Assembly (NCBI GenBank): GCA_015179125.1
Contig: WHVA01000394.1
Location: 45,652 to 109,651 of the forward strand
Reading direction: 5' to 3'
Source of the DNA: Gautieria morchelliformis
Lineage: Eukaryota; Basidiomycota; Agaricomycetes; Gomphales; Gomphaceae
Length of the DNA: 64,000 nucleotides
The position numbers and the translations under genes are program-made. A model generated the notes under the pieces. That model saw nothing but the letters and a program-made list of their open reading frames with translations, did no database searches and was not told the DNA's origin. Positions within the stretch are counted from its first letter, which is position 1, and every line of letters starts with the position of its first letter. Positions 51,253-61,129 of the stretch are shown here, piece after piece.

Positions 51253-52428
51253 ATGGATCCGGACGATCGTCTTCGGAATATGGAGGAGGAATTGACGCGG
51301 AACCGGATGAAGACCGACGCAATTGAAACAGCCTTACAAGCGATTTTGGCTAAGTTAGATATTCCACAAGGTGGTGGAAATGAAATGCTGGACGATCCGG
51401 ATTTCGGAAAAGCGGAACGAGCGGAAAAGAGGATGTCCGCGAAGTTAGCAAAGGTCAAACCCGCAACTCCGGCGGACTTTGACGGAGATCGGGAGAAGGG
51501 ACGCGCATTCTTCAACACATGCAGCATCTACTTCGCAATTGTCGGAGACCTCTTTCCGAACGACCAGGCTCGGATTCACTGGACGTTGTCCTTTTTCAAA
51601 TCGGACCGTGCAGCCCGTTTTGCAAACAAGGTGATCCGACATGAAGCAAAGGGCAAGGGGAACTACTTCCGGGACTGGGACGCGTTCGAGAAAACATTTT
51701 CCGACCAGTTCTGCCCGAAAAATGAGCAGCTCACAGCCCTTACAAAGCTCGAGGGGACGAGCTGGTACCAGGCCAAAGATCCGGTCGATGACTACATCGA
51801 TCGCTTCCAGGAGCTCATCGACCTTGCGGAATATGACGACGACAAGACGATCGTCATCAAATTCCGACGAGGACTTGATCCGACGCTCCAGAACCAAGTT
51901 GCGCTGCTTGGGGATGGAGCTCCGGATTTTGATGACCCGGAAGGGTGGTACCAAGCTGCGCGGAAGGTTTCTCGGAACAGGGAGGCAAATGAGGCCTTCG
52001 TGGAGACGAGTCGGAACACGACACGCAGTTCCGCTCGTCCTACTCAACCTGTGCCAAAACCCGGAAGCGCATTCATTCCCACACGGAAATTATTTCCGAT
52101 GCTTGCTCCGCCTGCTCCTATTAGGGACCATAGCCCTCCTCCCTCGAAGAGTGGCCCTGCCCCGATGGATGTTGACCGCATGCGCGGAAAAGGCCACGGA
52201 ACTATCACCTGCTTCCGCTGCCGACAACCAGGCCACTACGCTCGCGAGTGCCCCCAAGCCTTTGATATCCGGCTTATGACCACAGAGGAGAAACTCGAGA
52301 TCCTTCCAGAGTTCCTCGCGCTTGCAGACATAAACGGAGTGCCCACTGCGGAAGAGCTTTCCGAAAATGCGGAACATGGTCTACCGGAAGCGGAAGATGC
52401 ATCGGATTTTGTGACACGCAGCGGGTGA
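51253..52428 (+). CDS. Gypsy H Gag
   Basis: 391 codons from the first ATG (MDPDDRLRNMEEELTRNRMK). A retrotransposon Gag domain follows (FFNTCSIYFAIVGDLFPND, WTLSFFKSDRAARFANKVI, FCPKNEQLTALTKLEG), then a Pro-rich linker and one CCHC knuckle, CFRCRQPGHYAREC. TGA at 52426-52428 overlaps the pol frame, which is -1 relative to gag. Confidence 0.85.
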   Translation: MDPDDRLRNMEEELTRNRMKTDAIETALQAILAKLDIPQGGGNEMLDDPDFGKAERAEKRMSAKLAKVKPATPADFDGDREKGRAFFNTCSIYFAIVGDLFPNDQARIHWTLSFFKSDRAARFANKVIRHEAKGKGNYFRDWDAFEKTFSDQFCPKNEQLTALTKLEGTSWYQAKDPVDDYIDRFQELIDLAEYDDDKTIVIKFRRGLDPTLQNQVALLGDGAPDFDDPEGWYQAARKVSRNREANEAFVETSRNTTRSSARPTQPVPKPGSAFIPTRKLFPMLAPPAPIRDHSPPPSKSGPAPMDVDRMRGKGHGTITCFRCRQPGHYARECPQAFDIRLMTTEEKLEILPEFLALADINGVPTAEELSENAEHGLPEAEDASDFVTRSG

Positions 52429-55400
52429 GATGTGTGCCCCTGCTGCCTGTACATAACCGGTTTGCCTGTCTTGAAGTAGAGAATGAAAAGCCCCCACTCC
52501 CCTCACTTCGTACAGACCCACCGGGTAAAGTCACACAAAAACCAAATCTGACACCCCATCCATCCCGCATCCGCCCTTGGGAGAGACGCCTTCCGAAGCG
52601 CTATGTTGTTGCTGCCACCCCTGGCCCCAAGTCACTAGTCATTAAGGTGGAGATCCAGACGACAGATACGGCGGAAGTCAAATCCGGACCCGCCCTTGTC
52701 GATTGCGGGGCCACTGGTCAGTTTATGGACCGGGACTATGTGGAACGGAACCGACTGACCACGCGGAAGTTGCAACGTGCAATCCCGGTGTTCAATGTGG
52801 ATGGAAGCCCCAATGAGGCAGGGTCCATCACGGAGATAGTAGACACAATTCTCCGCTACGATGGACACTCAGAACGCACTTCCTTTGCAGTCACCAGCCT
52901 GGGGAAGCAGGACATCATCCTCGGGTTTACCTGGCTTCAGGAGCACAACCCGGAGATCAATTGGCAGACTCGGAAGGTACTGATGAGTCGATGTCCAGCC
53001 AAGTGTCACATGTGCAGGTCGGAACTGCGGAAGGAGCGCCAGGAGCAGCGGAAGACCGAACGGCTCATACAGACATGTCGTTCTGGCCCCCATCCACTGC
53101 TTGCAGAAGAAGACTCGGAAGCGGAATTTGAACCGGATCCCACTTCCAATTCTGATTCCGACTCCAACGTCATCCGACTCGGCCCGGAAGACACTCTGGC
53201 GGAAGGGGAGCGCTTGCTGTACGTAAACCTTCCACCGGAAGCGGAACACATCCGCGCCACCGGAAATATTTCGCAACGCCTTGCTGAAGCCTCCAAGAGG
53301 CATGATAGAGTAGAGGCGGAAATTCCGGAGTACCTGCGAGAGTTCGAGGACGTCTTTTCCAAGGAGTCGTTTGATACCCTGCCTCCACGGAAGCTGTGGG
53401 ACCACGCCATCGAGTTGGAGCCTGGGTCAAAGCCCACCAACTGCAAGGTCTACCCGCTGTCACCCAAGGAGCAGGTAGAGCTCGATGCGTTCCTTGCGGA
53501 AAACCTCCGTACAGGGAGGATCCGCCCCTCCAAGTCACCCATGGCATCTCCGGTGTTCTTCATCAAGAAGAAGGATGGCTCGCTCAGACTTGTGCAGGAC
53601 TACCGGGCCTTGAATGCGATCACGATCAAGAACCGGTACCCCATTCCACTCATTTCCGAACTGATCACACAACTCCGCGGGGCGAGGTACTTCACTAAGC
53701 TGGATGTCCGCTGGGGCTTCAACAATGTCCGGATCCGGGAGGGAGACGAGTGGAAGGCCGCATTCCGCACCAATCGAGGACTCTTTGAGCCACAGGTCAT
53801 GTTCTTTGGCCTCACCAACAGTCCCGCCACATTCCAGACGATGATGAATGACATTTTCCGTGACATGATAGCAGAAGGGGTTGTCTGCGTCTACCTCGAT
53901 GACATCCTCATTTTCACAAAAACAATGTCCGAACATCGGGAAATCGTGCGGAGAGTGCTGGAACGGCTCCGGGAGTACAACCTGTGTCTCAAGCCGGAAA
54001 AGTGCGAATTTGAGCGGACGCGGATAGAGTATCTTGGGGTGATTGTGTCGGAAGGAAAGGTGGAAATGGACCCAGTCAAAGTTTCCGGTGTATCGGATTG
54101 GCCCGTGCCGCGAAACAAGAAGGAGGTCCAGTCCTTCATTGGGTTTGTCAATTTCTACCGGCGGTTCATCAAGGACTTCTCCTGCCACGCCCGTGCCCTC
54201 TTCGACCTCACCAAGAAGGAGGTTGGATGGCGGTGGGGAGAGCCGGAACAGACTTCCTTTGACAAACTCAAGGAGCTGATCACTTCCGCCCCGGTCCTGA
54301 TCTTTCCCGACGACTCTCGCCCTTATCGAGTCGAGGCGGATTCTTCCGACGCAGCTACCGGAGCGGTCTTGTCACAGCAGTCATCGGAAGATGGTGGGGG
54401 GTGGCATCCGATTGCCTTCTTCTCTAAGAGCCTTAGTCCGGTCGAGCGGAACTATGAGATCCATGACAAGGAGATGCTGGCAATCATCCGAGCGCTGGAG
54501 GAGTGGCGACACTTCCTCGAGGGTACTCTATGCCCTTTTGAGATCTGGACAGACCACAAGAACCTCGAGTATTTCCGCACGGCTAAGAAGCTGAACCGAC
54601 GACAAGCACGGTGGTCCCTACACCTGTCCCGGTTTGACTTCATGCTCCACCACCGCCCCGGCCGCACCATGGGCAAGCCCGATGCCCTATCCCGCCGCGC
54701 GGATCACGGAAGCGGAAGTGGAGACAACGCGGATATGACACTGCTCCGCCCAAGTCTCTTTGCAATCCGTGCCCTAGAAGGAGTAACTGCAGTTGGGGCG
54801 GAAGCGGAAATGCTCCGGGATATCCGGAGGCAGTACCGGAATGGAGAGAAGGAGGAGTCGGTGGTGAAGGCAGTGGAGGAACTCCGGAAGGGGCACTCGC
54901 GGTCTGTACGGGCAGCGGAATGGTCGGAACGTGATGGACTGCTCCACTTCAGAGGCAAGGTCTATGTTCCGGGTGGGGCGGACCTCCGCCGTCGCATCGT
55001 GTCCCAGCACCATGACACACGGGTCGCTGGGCATGCTGGCAGGTGGAAGACGCTGGAGTTAGTGGCTCGGAATTACTGGTGGCCTCAGATGTCCCGCTAC
55101 ATCGGACAGTACGTGAAGACGTGTGACCTTTGTCTCCGAACCAAAGCGCAACGACGTCCGCCCGTCGGAGAACTTGTTCCGCTCCCGATTCCCGAATCCC
55201 GCTGGGACACCATCAGTGTCGACTTCATCGTTGAACTCCCAGAGTCTCATGGCTACGACGCGATCATGAACGTCGTGGATTCGGTGAGCAAGGTGTCCCA
55301 CTTCATTCCGACGCACACGACGATCACAGCCCTCGGAGCGGCCCGCCTGTTCCTTGCACATGTCTGGAAGTTGCATGGGCTCCCGAAGCAAGTCGTTTCC

Positions 55401-56084
55401 GACCGAGGTCCGCAGTTTGTCGCGGAACTGACTCGGGAGCTCTACCGCCTGCTCGGCATAAAGCTGGCTACCACCACAGCGTACCATCCGCAGGGTGACG
55501 GACAGACGGAACGGGTCAATCAGGAGTTGGAGCAGTATCTCCGCCTCTTTGTCAATGAGAGGCAGGATGACTGGGATGAGTTACTTCCGCTGGCGGAATT
55601 CCAATACAACAACCATGTCCATTCCGCCACGCAACAGACTCCCTTCATGCTTGACTCCGGACGACACCCGCGGATGGGCTTCGAACCACGCCAGGCTGAC
55701 TCCCGACTCGAGACGGTCAATGAGTTCCGAGACCGCATGGACTCCACCCTTTCGGAAGCCAAGTCGGCCCTTGCGAAGGCCAAGGATGACATGGCAAGGT
55801 ACTACAACCGACGCCGGGTTCCTGCCCCAGAGTACCAAGTTGGAGACAAGGTGTACCTAGATGCAAGTGACATCCGCACCACACGCCCTTCGCAGAAGCT
55901 TGCCCACCGCTACCTTGGGCCCTTCACAGTGACGCGGAGGGTTGGACGGAATGCATACCGCCTCCGACTTCCGATGTCCATGTCCCGCCTCCACCCCGTC
56001 TTCAACGTGGTGAAGTTACTCCCTATGCTTGAGGACCCAATTCCAGGTCGGAAGGCTCATCGCCACCTCCGCCAGAAATTGTAG
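52425..56084 (+). CDS. Gypsy H Pol: protease, RT, RNase H, integrase
   Basis: 1219 codons in the -1 frame, probably made by frameshifting near 52425 because the frame begins with GTG and no early ATG. Protease ALVDCGATGQFMD (Cys next to the catalytic Asp, as seen in other basidiomycete gypsy elements). RT SPVFFIKKKDGSLRLVQDYR, LDVRWGFNNVRI, catalytic CVYLDDILIF. RNase H EADSSDAATGAVLSQ and WTDHKNLEYF. Integrase HHCC region (HHDTRVAGHAGR ... CDLCLRTK), DDE core (SVDFIVELP, VVSDRGPQFV, QTERVNQELEQ). It ends at TAG 56082, before the chromodomain, which is in another frame. Confidence 0.9.
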   Translation: MRCVPLLPVHNRFACLEVENEKPPLPSLRTDPPGKVTQKPNLTPHPSRIRPWERRLPKRYVVAATPGPKSLVIKVEIQTTDTAEVKSGPALVDCGATGQFMDRDYVERNRLTTRKLQRAIPVFNVDGSPNEAGSITEIVDTILRYDGHSERTSFAVTSLGKQDIILGFTWLQEHNPEINWQTRKVLMSRCPAKCHMCRSELRKERQEQRKTERLIQTCRSGPHPLLAEEDSEAEFEPDPTSNSDSDSNVIRLGPEDTLAEGERLLYVNLPPEAEHIRATGNISQRLAEASKRHDRVEAEIPEYLREFEDVFSKESFDTLPPRKLWDHAIELEPGSKPTNCKVYPLSPKEQVELDAFLAENLRTGRIRPSKSPMASPVFFIKKKDGSLRLVQDYRALNAITIKNRYPIPLISELITQLRGARYFTKLDVRWGFNNVRIREGDEWKAAFRTNRGLFEPQVMFFGLTNSPATFQTMMNDIFRDMIAEGVVCVYLDDILIFTKTMSEHREIVRRVLERLREYNLCLKPEKCEFERTRIEYLGVIVSEGKVEMDPVKVSGVSDWPVPRNKKEVQSFIGFVNFYRRFIKDFSCHARALFDLTKKEVGWRWGEPEQTSFDKLKELITSAPVLIFPDDSRPYRVEADSSDAATGAVLSQQSSEDGGGWHPIAFFSKSLSPVERNYEIHDKEMLAIIRALEEWRHFLEGTLCPFEIWTDHKNLEYFRTAKKLNRRQARWSLHLSRFDFMLHHRPGRTMGKPDALSRRADHGSGSGDNADMTLLRPSLFAIRALEGVTAVGAEAEMLRDIRRQYRNGEKEESVVKAVEELRKGHSRSVRAAEWSERDGLLHFRGKVYVPGGADLRRRIVSQHHDTRVAGHAGRWKTLELVARNYWWPQMSRYIGQYVKTCDLCLRTKAQRRPPVGELVPLPIPESRWDTISVDFIVELPESHGYDAIMNVVDSVSKVSHFIPTHTTITALGAARLFLAHVWKLHGLPKQVVSDRGPQFVAELTRELYRLLGIKLATTTAYHPQGDGQTERVNQELEQYLRLFVNERQDDWDELLPLAEFQYNNHVHSATQQTPFMLDSGRHPRMGFEPRQADSRLETVNEFRDRMDSTLSEAKSALAKAKDDMARYYNRRRVPAPEYQVGDKVYLDASDIRTTRPSQKLAHRYLGPFTVTRRVGRNAYRLRLPMSMSRLHPVFNVVKLLPMLEDPIPGRKAHRHLRQKL

Positions 56085-56099
56085 ATGGGGAAGAGCACT

Positions 56100-56241
56100 A
56101 GTGGTAGAACGGATCCTGGACAGCCGGTTTGTGCGAGGACGACTCCAATTCCTCGTGAAATGGGAAGGGTATGGGTACGAGGAGAATTCGTGGGTCCCGG
56201 AGCAAGATGTTTCCGCTCCTGACAAACTCCGGGAGTTCTAA
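56100..56241 (+). pseudogene. Chromodomain of gypsy H, out of frame
   Basis: Reads VVERILDSRFVRGRLQFLVK, then WEGYGYEENSWVPEQDV and ends REF-stop. The WEGY...NSWVP core is diagnostic of a chromovirus chromodomain, thought to direct insertion to modified chromatin. Two small deletions (near 56060 and 56098) disconnect it from Pol. Confidence 0.8.
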
Positions 56242-56335
56242 GGACACATCCAGGTGCCCCTCGCCGAATCGCTCGCTGGCATTTCAATCCCTGTGTCCCG
56301 TGCTTCGAGGACGCAGCACGCTAGAGGGGGGGTGA

Positions 56336-56869
56336 TGTCAGGGGACACCCTGTTTTCCATTTCCAGTTCCGACACCACACCCAGTTCCGACTCCATTTCC
56401 GACTCGCTTCCGGTTCCGATTCCATCTCCGCTCCGCTTTCGGAAAATTCCGCTTCTGGGAGAACTTCCACCAGTTCGTCGCCTTGCCAGTTCCACTCCAA
56501 TTTCCGACTTCCGCCCGGAACAGTGTCGGAAATCAAGCGACTCGCGTAATAGGTGGCATCAAGGGTTGATCAAGGGTCAGGGGGTGCAGGGTTGATGGCG
56601 GGTGCCAAGTGTTGTCCCTGGCTGCGCAGCGTAGTATAATACGGGCTCGCTGACATTGGGGGTCCTTAGACTTTTCTCTTTGGATTTCCCCTTGTCAGGT
56701 GAGAATCCCCTCTCTTGTATACTCCGTTCATTTATACATACTTTGGATTTCCCCTTGTCAGGTGAGAATCCCCTCTCTTGTATACTCCGTTCATTTATAC
56801 ATACTTTGGATTTCCCTTGTCAGTTCTGTGGTAGTGTGATCTCCACAACCAGCCAGGGTTGCCCTAACA
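56336..56869 (+). repeat. 3' LTR of gypsy H, with an extra internal repeat
   Basis: 534 bp, 54 bp longer than the 5' LTR, because the TTTGGATTTCCCCTTGTCAG unit with its 42-bp follow-up is present three times instead of two. Several 1-2-nt deletions in the U3 short repeats relative to the 5' LTR. Confidence 0.85.
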
Positions 56870-57319
56870 CTGAGCCCCAGACCTGTCCCCATGTTCCTCT
56901 TGGTCCACTGAGATCCCTGACCCTCAGCCTTGGCTTCAATCCCGGAGTGGTGTTGGCATCATGTGCACGGTCCTATGCATTAGGTGATCACCATGGAGGT
57001 CAGGCCTGGTGTCGCTTGCAAGGTGAGTGCCCCTGGAGAAGTGAAGAGGTGTGTGACGGTGCAGGTATATAGTCAGTGTGCTGGCAGTGAGAGTCCCTAT
57101 CCTTCCTCTTTGGATCTCTCTCTGTCAGGTGAGCCTCATGTCATATAGATAGTTGTTTATTCCTCTTTGGATCCCTCTTGTCAAGATTGGCTTTTAGGCA
57201 TTAATATCGTGTATTAGTGAACACAGCGAGTGCCCGAATAGCTTGTGCAACGAAGTGTGCCGTTCGGCAAATAAGGTGAACCAATAAATGTTCAGAAGGT
57301 CAGAGGGCTGCCCGAATGG
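56870..57319. other. Non-coding, with a diverged H-like LTR fragment
   Basis: No gene seen. 57095-57190 repeats CCTCTTTGGATC and CTTGTCA in the pattern of the H LTR R region, so it is probably a remote relative. Confidence 0.5.
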
Positions 57320-58737
57320 AGCTCACCCTATCTACAGTCATAGTGAAGTAGCCCGTGATACTTGACGATGTAATGTGCAAGGTCTCACGGAAAGGTTGTC
57401 AAGCAGTTGTTGGGTGCATTTATGCTCCTGCACCAAAATCAAGCCAAATACATTCCACCATTCGTATTTCTTTCCAATTTCTTTTCAGATTGTTCTTCTA
57501 TGATCACTTTATTTTTCAGAATCTTTCCGAAATTTTCTATTAAAGATACGTACGTCTATTTCGATTTGTTTTTCTTCTTGTCACCACCAGCACCCTTACA
57601 TAACCATCTTGACAGCTGCCATGGGCGCTAAATGGCCGGGTGGTAGTATATGCACAGTAAGACACATTTCCCCCCTCTCTCAGTGACAACTAAATTCACT
57701 GAGAGGGGCAAGTAAATTAGTCTTATTTTCCTTCGATTTGTTGACCAAGAAATCCTGTAGTGAATTGATTTCTAGGTAGTTTATAATATATTCAGTGACA
57801 ACTAAATTCACTGAGAGAGTGAATTGATTTCTAGTCTATTCTTTTGAACACCAAGTCCAGCCCTACTGCCTATAATTCCTGTCCTCTACAGCAGTAACAA
57901 TCCTTTCGCCGGTGAAGGTGCTCCTTCGGAGCCCTTCGCTGACAGCACTGATAATAGTACAAAGGCTAAGGTAGTGAAGGTGAAGTATGAAAACTCACCA
58001 GTGGTGCTTAAGTCCTCCTCTGGTCGAAGATGGTAGTCTATAGAAGAGGGCTCAAGATGATGGTCACAGTGAGGTCAAGTTTTGCACAAGATAGACGTAT
58101 GATAATTGAACTGAGGAATATACATGTGAATGTAAACTATTATACTGAATGCTCATATGATATCAGTGAATAGGAAGAGGCCATTATGAGGCAGGTTGGA
58201 TAGGGGTGCACAGTCAAGATACAAATAGATGAAACGTATATGCAATAGAGGAAGGGAGGAGTGTTAACATGAAACAACAGAGGGGAAGGGGATAAAGGTA
58301 CCCATGTAAGAAAACATGCCTTGAGACCTGCATACATGTTACCCTGCACGGACTCTTGGTCTGCTGGGTTGATCCCACACGATCTATGGCTAGGACATCC
58401 CATGAATGTATTCTGGCCATAGGAACACCAAAGGGGTTGAGTCGGGAAGATGATGGGGCCAGTGATGAACCATCAAGCCGGGTAAAGGATGTCGATCGTG
58501 TTTGATGGTGTGCCTACTGGCAAATGATGTGAGTAGCGAATGGCCATTTGGCGAATGCAGCGAAGAGCGAATGGAGTGAACATAGAGGAGTGGTGGAAGG
58601 GAAGGGTGAACTCAAGCGAACATACAGGAGCAGTGGTGAAAGGGAAAGTAGGGATAGCTCGGTAAGGAAATAAATGGGTCATGACACCTCTCTGCAGACA
58701 ATGTGATTTCCACTGTCTAAGAAGAGTTGCCCTTACA
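57320..58737. repeat. Repeat J, copy 1, interrupted by a D-like solo LTR
   Basis: Resembles 61130-62530 in several blocks: the TCTACA...TGAAGT start, GTGAAGG...CTTCGCTGACAG, ATAATTGAACT...GGAATATACATG, and the CATGAAACAA block. The end (GTGATTTCCAC...GTTGCCCTTACA, to 58737) is like the end of the H LTR, so J may be a long LTR of a related gypsy family. No coding region. Confidence 0.5.
57408..57890 (+). repeat. Solo LTR of a D-related copia family
   Basis: 483 bp, TGTTGGGTGC...CCTCTACA, flanked by a perfect GCAGT duplication (57403-57407 and 57891-57895). Diverged from the D LTRs but keeps the same layout, including the TATA-like GTATATGC and the CTCTCAGTGA/TCACTGAGAG hairpin (57672-57708). 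A product of LTR-LTR recombination. Confidence 0.9.
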
Positions 58738-59181
58738 CCATCCAAAATTTCTGGCGAAGGTGGCAGACAAGCCTTCTGACCCAGAATTGGGGCTTCCAGT
58801 GCCTGAAGCAACTTCACACATTGAAGATGGGGTGGAGGTGGACATGGACATTGGAAGGTGGGGACAGTGTTGGAAATCATGGTGGGGAGCTACATACATA
58901 TCGGATGGTCATGAGATTTCATAGAAATTTGTATAGAGAATAAGACTAGAATAAAACTCTTCAAGCCCTTTCTGAGGGGCCAAAGTGAGTCTGGGAGCAA
59001 AACGACGAGAACTGTGAGTTCAAATAGCCAGCTACAATCGCACAATGGAGTTTCTTACTGCCTAGGTTGTTATTGTACAGTAGCTAGCTATTTAACTATC
59101 AGAACCCGATGCAGACTAAGGTAGAGATGAAAGGGCTTGTGGAGTGAACAAGTGCACCAGTGCATAATATATGCACCACTA
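58738..59181. other. Non-coding, nothing recognised
   Basis: Short ORFs only. Composition AT-rich and similar to neighbouring intergenic sequence. Confidence 0.5.
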
Positions 59182-59854
59182 CAGTGTGCGACACTGGTTT
59201 GCATCCACTCACAGTGGGTCCAAATTTTCTGCCATTTCGCCTGTGCTTGTATTTTAGGTGTGAAAGTAGCTAAATGCGCCGTTCACACCAAATTTTTTAA
59301 ATAAGCGCCTGCCGCCAAATTTTGAGAGATTTTCGAAATTATTATAAGCACAGTAGCAAGCAACCATGCCTTGCAAAAGGGAGTTGGCCACATGTGCACA
59401 CACACTCAGTACTCAGTACTACTCATGGGCTCTCAATTCATCAAGGAGGCCAGAGACTCTGAGAAGAAAAGGGTTAAATGTGCGCTAGGCCACCTTCACA
59501 GTTACATAAGATGTACAAATAAATAAATAAATCTAAAAATAAAAATAAAAACCATTGTATTAGAGCTATTGGGGATGTCATGATGGTTTAGAGGCAGACC
59601 ATAAACATGTAGAGGCTATTATGGCGCTTCCTAGCACTTCTACGGTGCACTAGGGCACTTTTAGTATAACCCCGCCAAATGTTTGTTAAATATTTCGAAA
59701 ATTTTAAGATATCAAAAAACTACTCAGTTCACAATGAACCAATACTAATTAGCTACCTGTTCCACTATTTATATTTTAAATAAGGGCAGCTTTCTGGAGG
59801 AAAGCTTTTTCAGATTAGCACTCACGAGTTGCCGAAAAGCGCTGTCGCACACTG
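59182..59854. mobile_element. Candidate MITE with TA duplication
   Basis: A 673-bp AT-rich block bounded by CAGTGTGCGACA (59182-59193) and its inverted complement (59843-59854), with TA directly outside on both sides (59180-59181 and 59855-59856). No ORF of note. It includes an AAAT microsatellite (59518-59535). The terminal repeat is only 12 bp (15 with flanks), so the call is moderate. Confidence 0.55.
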
Positions 59855-59856
59855 TA

Positions 59857-60578
59857 GACTATCTACCTTGTCAGTTGACTGTGGAGCTAAGTCTATACCA
59901 CTGTGGAGTGAATGAGTGCATTCAGAAATGATGGAGCATGGAATGCATGACAGAGTTTGTGAGTTTCGAATAGGATGTAGATGCGGCCTTTGACTTGAGG
60001 CCGAGTTCGATATATACACAAGAGAGGGAAAAGCTCAAAGATAGACTTAGTGGCTCGAAGTCAAGGAAACATCAAAAGGTTCATGATTTGTCATTGCATT
60101 TTACTCGTACATAGTGAGCTATTTATGTGGACTCGGATAGGAGTTCCGGCGTGGAAGGTGGAACGATGGAGATATTGGGAATGTATACAATCAGTGCGTA
60201 CATACTAGCAACATAGTATACCATGCCGCCACTCGCCTGCTTGGTATCACCCACACATAAGGTTGAACGGTGGTTGCTTGTTTGATGGCTCAAGGGATGT
60301 GGCGAAATGGTAGGTGAAATTGAATAGGGGTGATGGATGTGGCTAGACTCGACTCGACTCATATGTATGTGTGTGGGTTTGGATGTAGACTTGGCTTGGA
60401 CTCGTTAGTGGCTTGGTGACTCGTGTAGGCGATGCATGCGTTCTGGGGTACTCGGAATGGACTTGGATGGGTGCACGTGTGCATCTCGACTCGGATTGAA
60501 TATGGGCCCAAACATTGAGTAGGAGATTGTTATATAATCGTGAAGTTGTGATGTAATACGTTACTGATCGTTAGGCAT
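59857..60578. other. Non-coding, nothing recognised
   Basis: Short GACTCGACTCG and GTGTGTG-like simple repeats near 60350. No gene signal. Confidence 0.5.
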
Positions 60579-61124
60579 GTGTTAGGACCCATGAGACATT
60601 TCAAATTTAGCAATGTCTGTGGCGCTGAAGTCTTCCTCACGACAATGCACTCCATCTTGGATCTGTCCCTCAAGTGGCCCCGGAACCTGGTTCAGGGTCA
60701 AAAGAACTGGCTAGATGCATGCACAAGTGATGACACATGCGAGGTGAGTGCAGATCCAGCTCAGGTATTGGTGTATGCACACCACACATGCATATGCCTC
60801 AGAATGCGCTGGATGGCCTATGGATGTGAGTATAGTGTTGGAAATAGCTACCATGTCATTTGTGGCTTGTTATTAAGGTCCATAATACTAGAAATTTGGT
60901 TTTCCCATTCAGAACAGACAGTACACATCACCCAACCCTCTGCAAAGGGATCAAGTACCAGTGGGCAAGCTTCTGCAAGGGATGCATGGTGGGGATGTCA
61001 CTCACATCAAGGTATTCCTAGCGAATCACGGATATGTAAACACCGCGAATGCCCAAATGCCTTGTGTGGCAAAGGACATGGTTCAGTGGAGGGAGCCAAA
61101 CCAGTAAAGGTGTACAAGGTATAG
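60579..61124 (+). CDS. Unrecognised ORF of 181 codons
   Basis: Open from ATG 60579 to a TAG at 61122. Composition is Cys/Ser/His-rich without a clear domain. GAGGTGAGTG near 60739 and similar sites could be splice donors, so the real gene model, if any, is unclear. It lies just upstream of repeat J copy 2 and could be the end of a decayed element. Confidence 0.2.
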   Translation: MLGPMRHFKFSNVCGAEVFLTTMHSILDLSLKWPRNLVQGQKNWLDACTSDDTCEVSADPAQVLVYAHHTCICLRMRWMAYGCEYSVGNSYHVICGLLLRSIILEIWFSHSEQTVHITQPSAKGSSTSGQASARDAWWGCHSHQGIPSESRICKHRECPNALCGKGHGSVEGAKPVKVYKV

Positions 61125-61129
61125 GGTGA

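Larger units (their letters stand above)
50586..56869 (+). mobile_element. Ty3/gypsy element H, chromovirus type
   Basis: A 6284-bp element with LTRs at 50586-51065 and 56336-56869 (TGTCAGGGG...TTACA and CTAACA), Gag, Pol and a C-terminal chromodomain. The flanks do not match: CTAGC on the left (inside copia D) and CTGAG on the right, and the D sequence does not resume on the right. So the two ends may come from different insertions through recombination. Confidence 0.9.
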
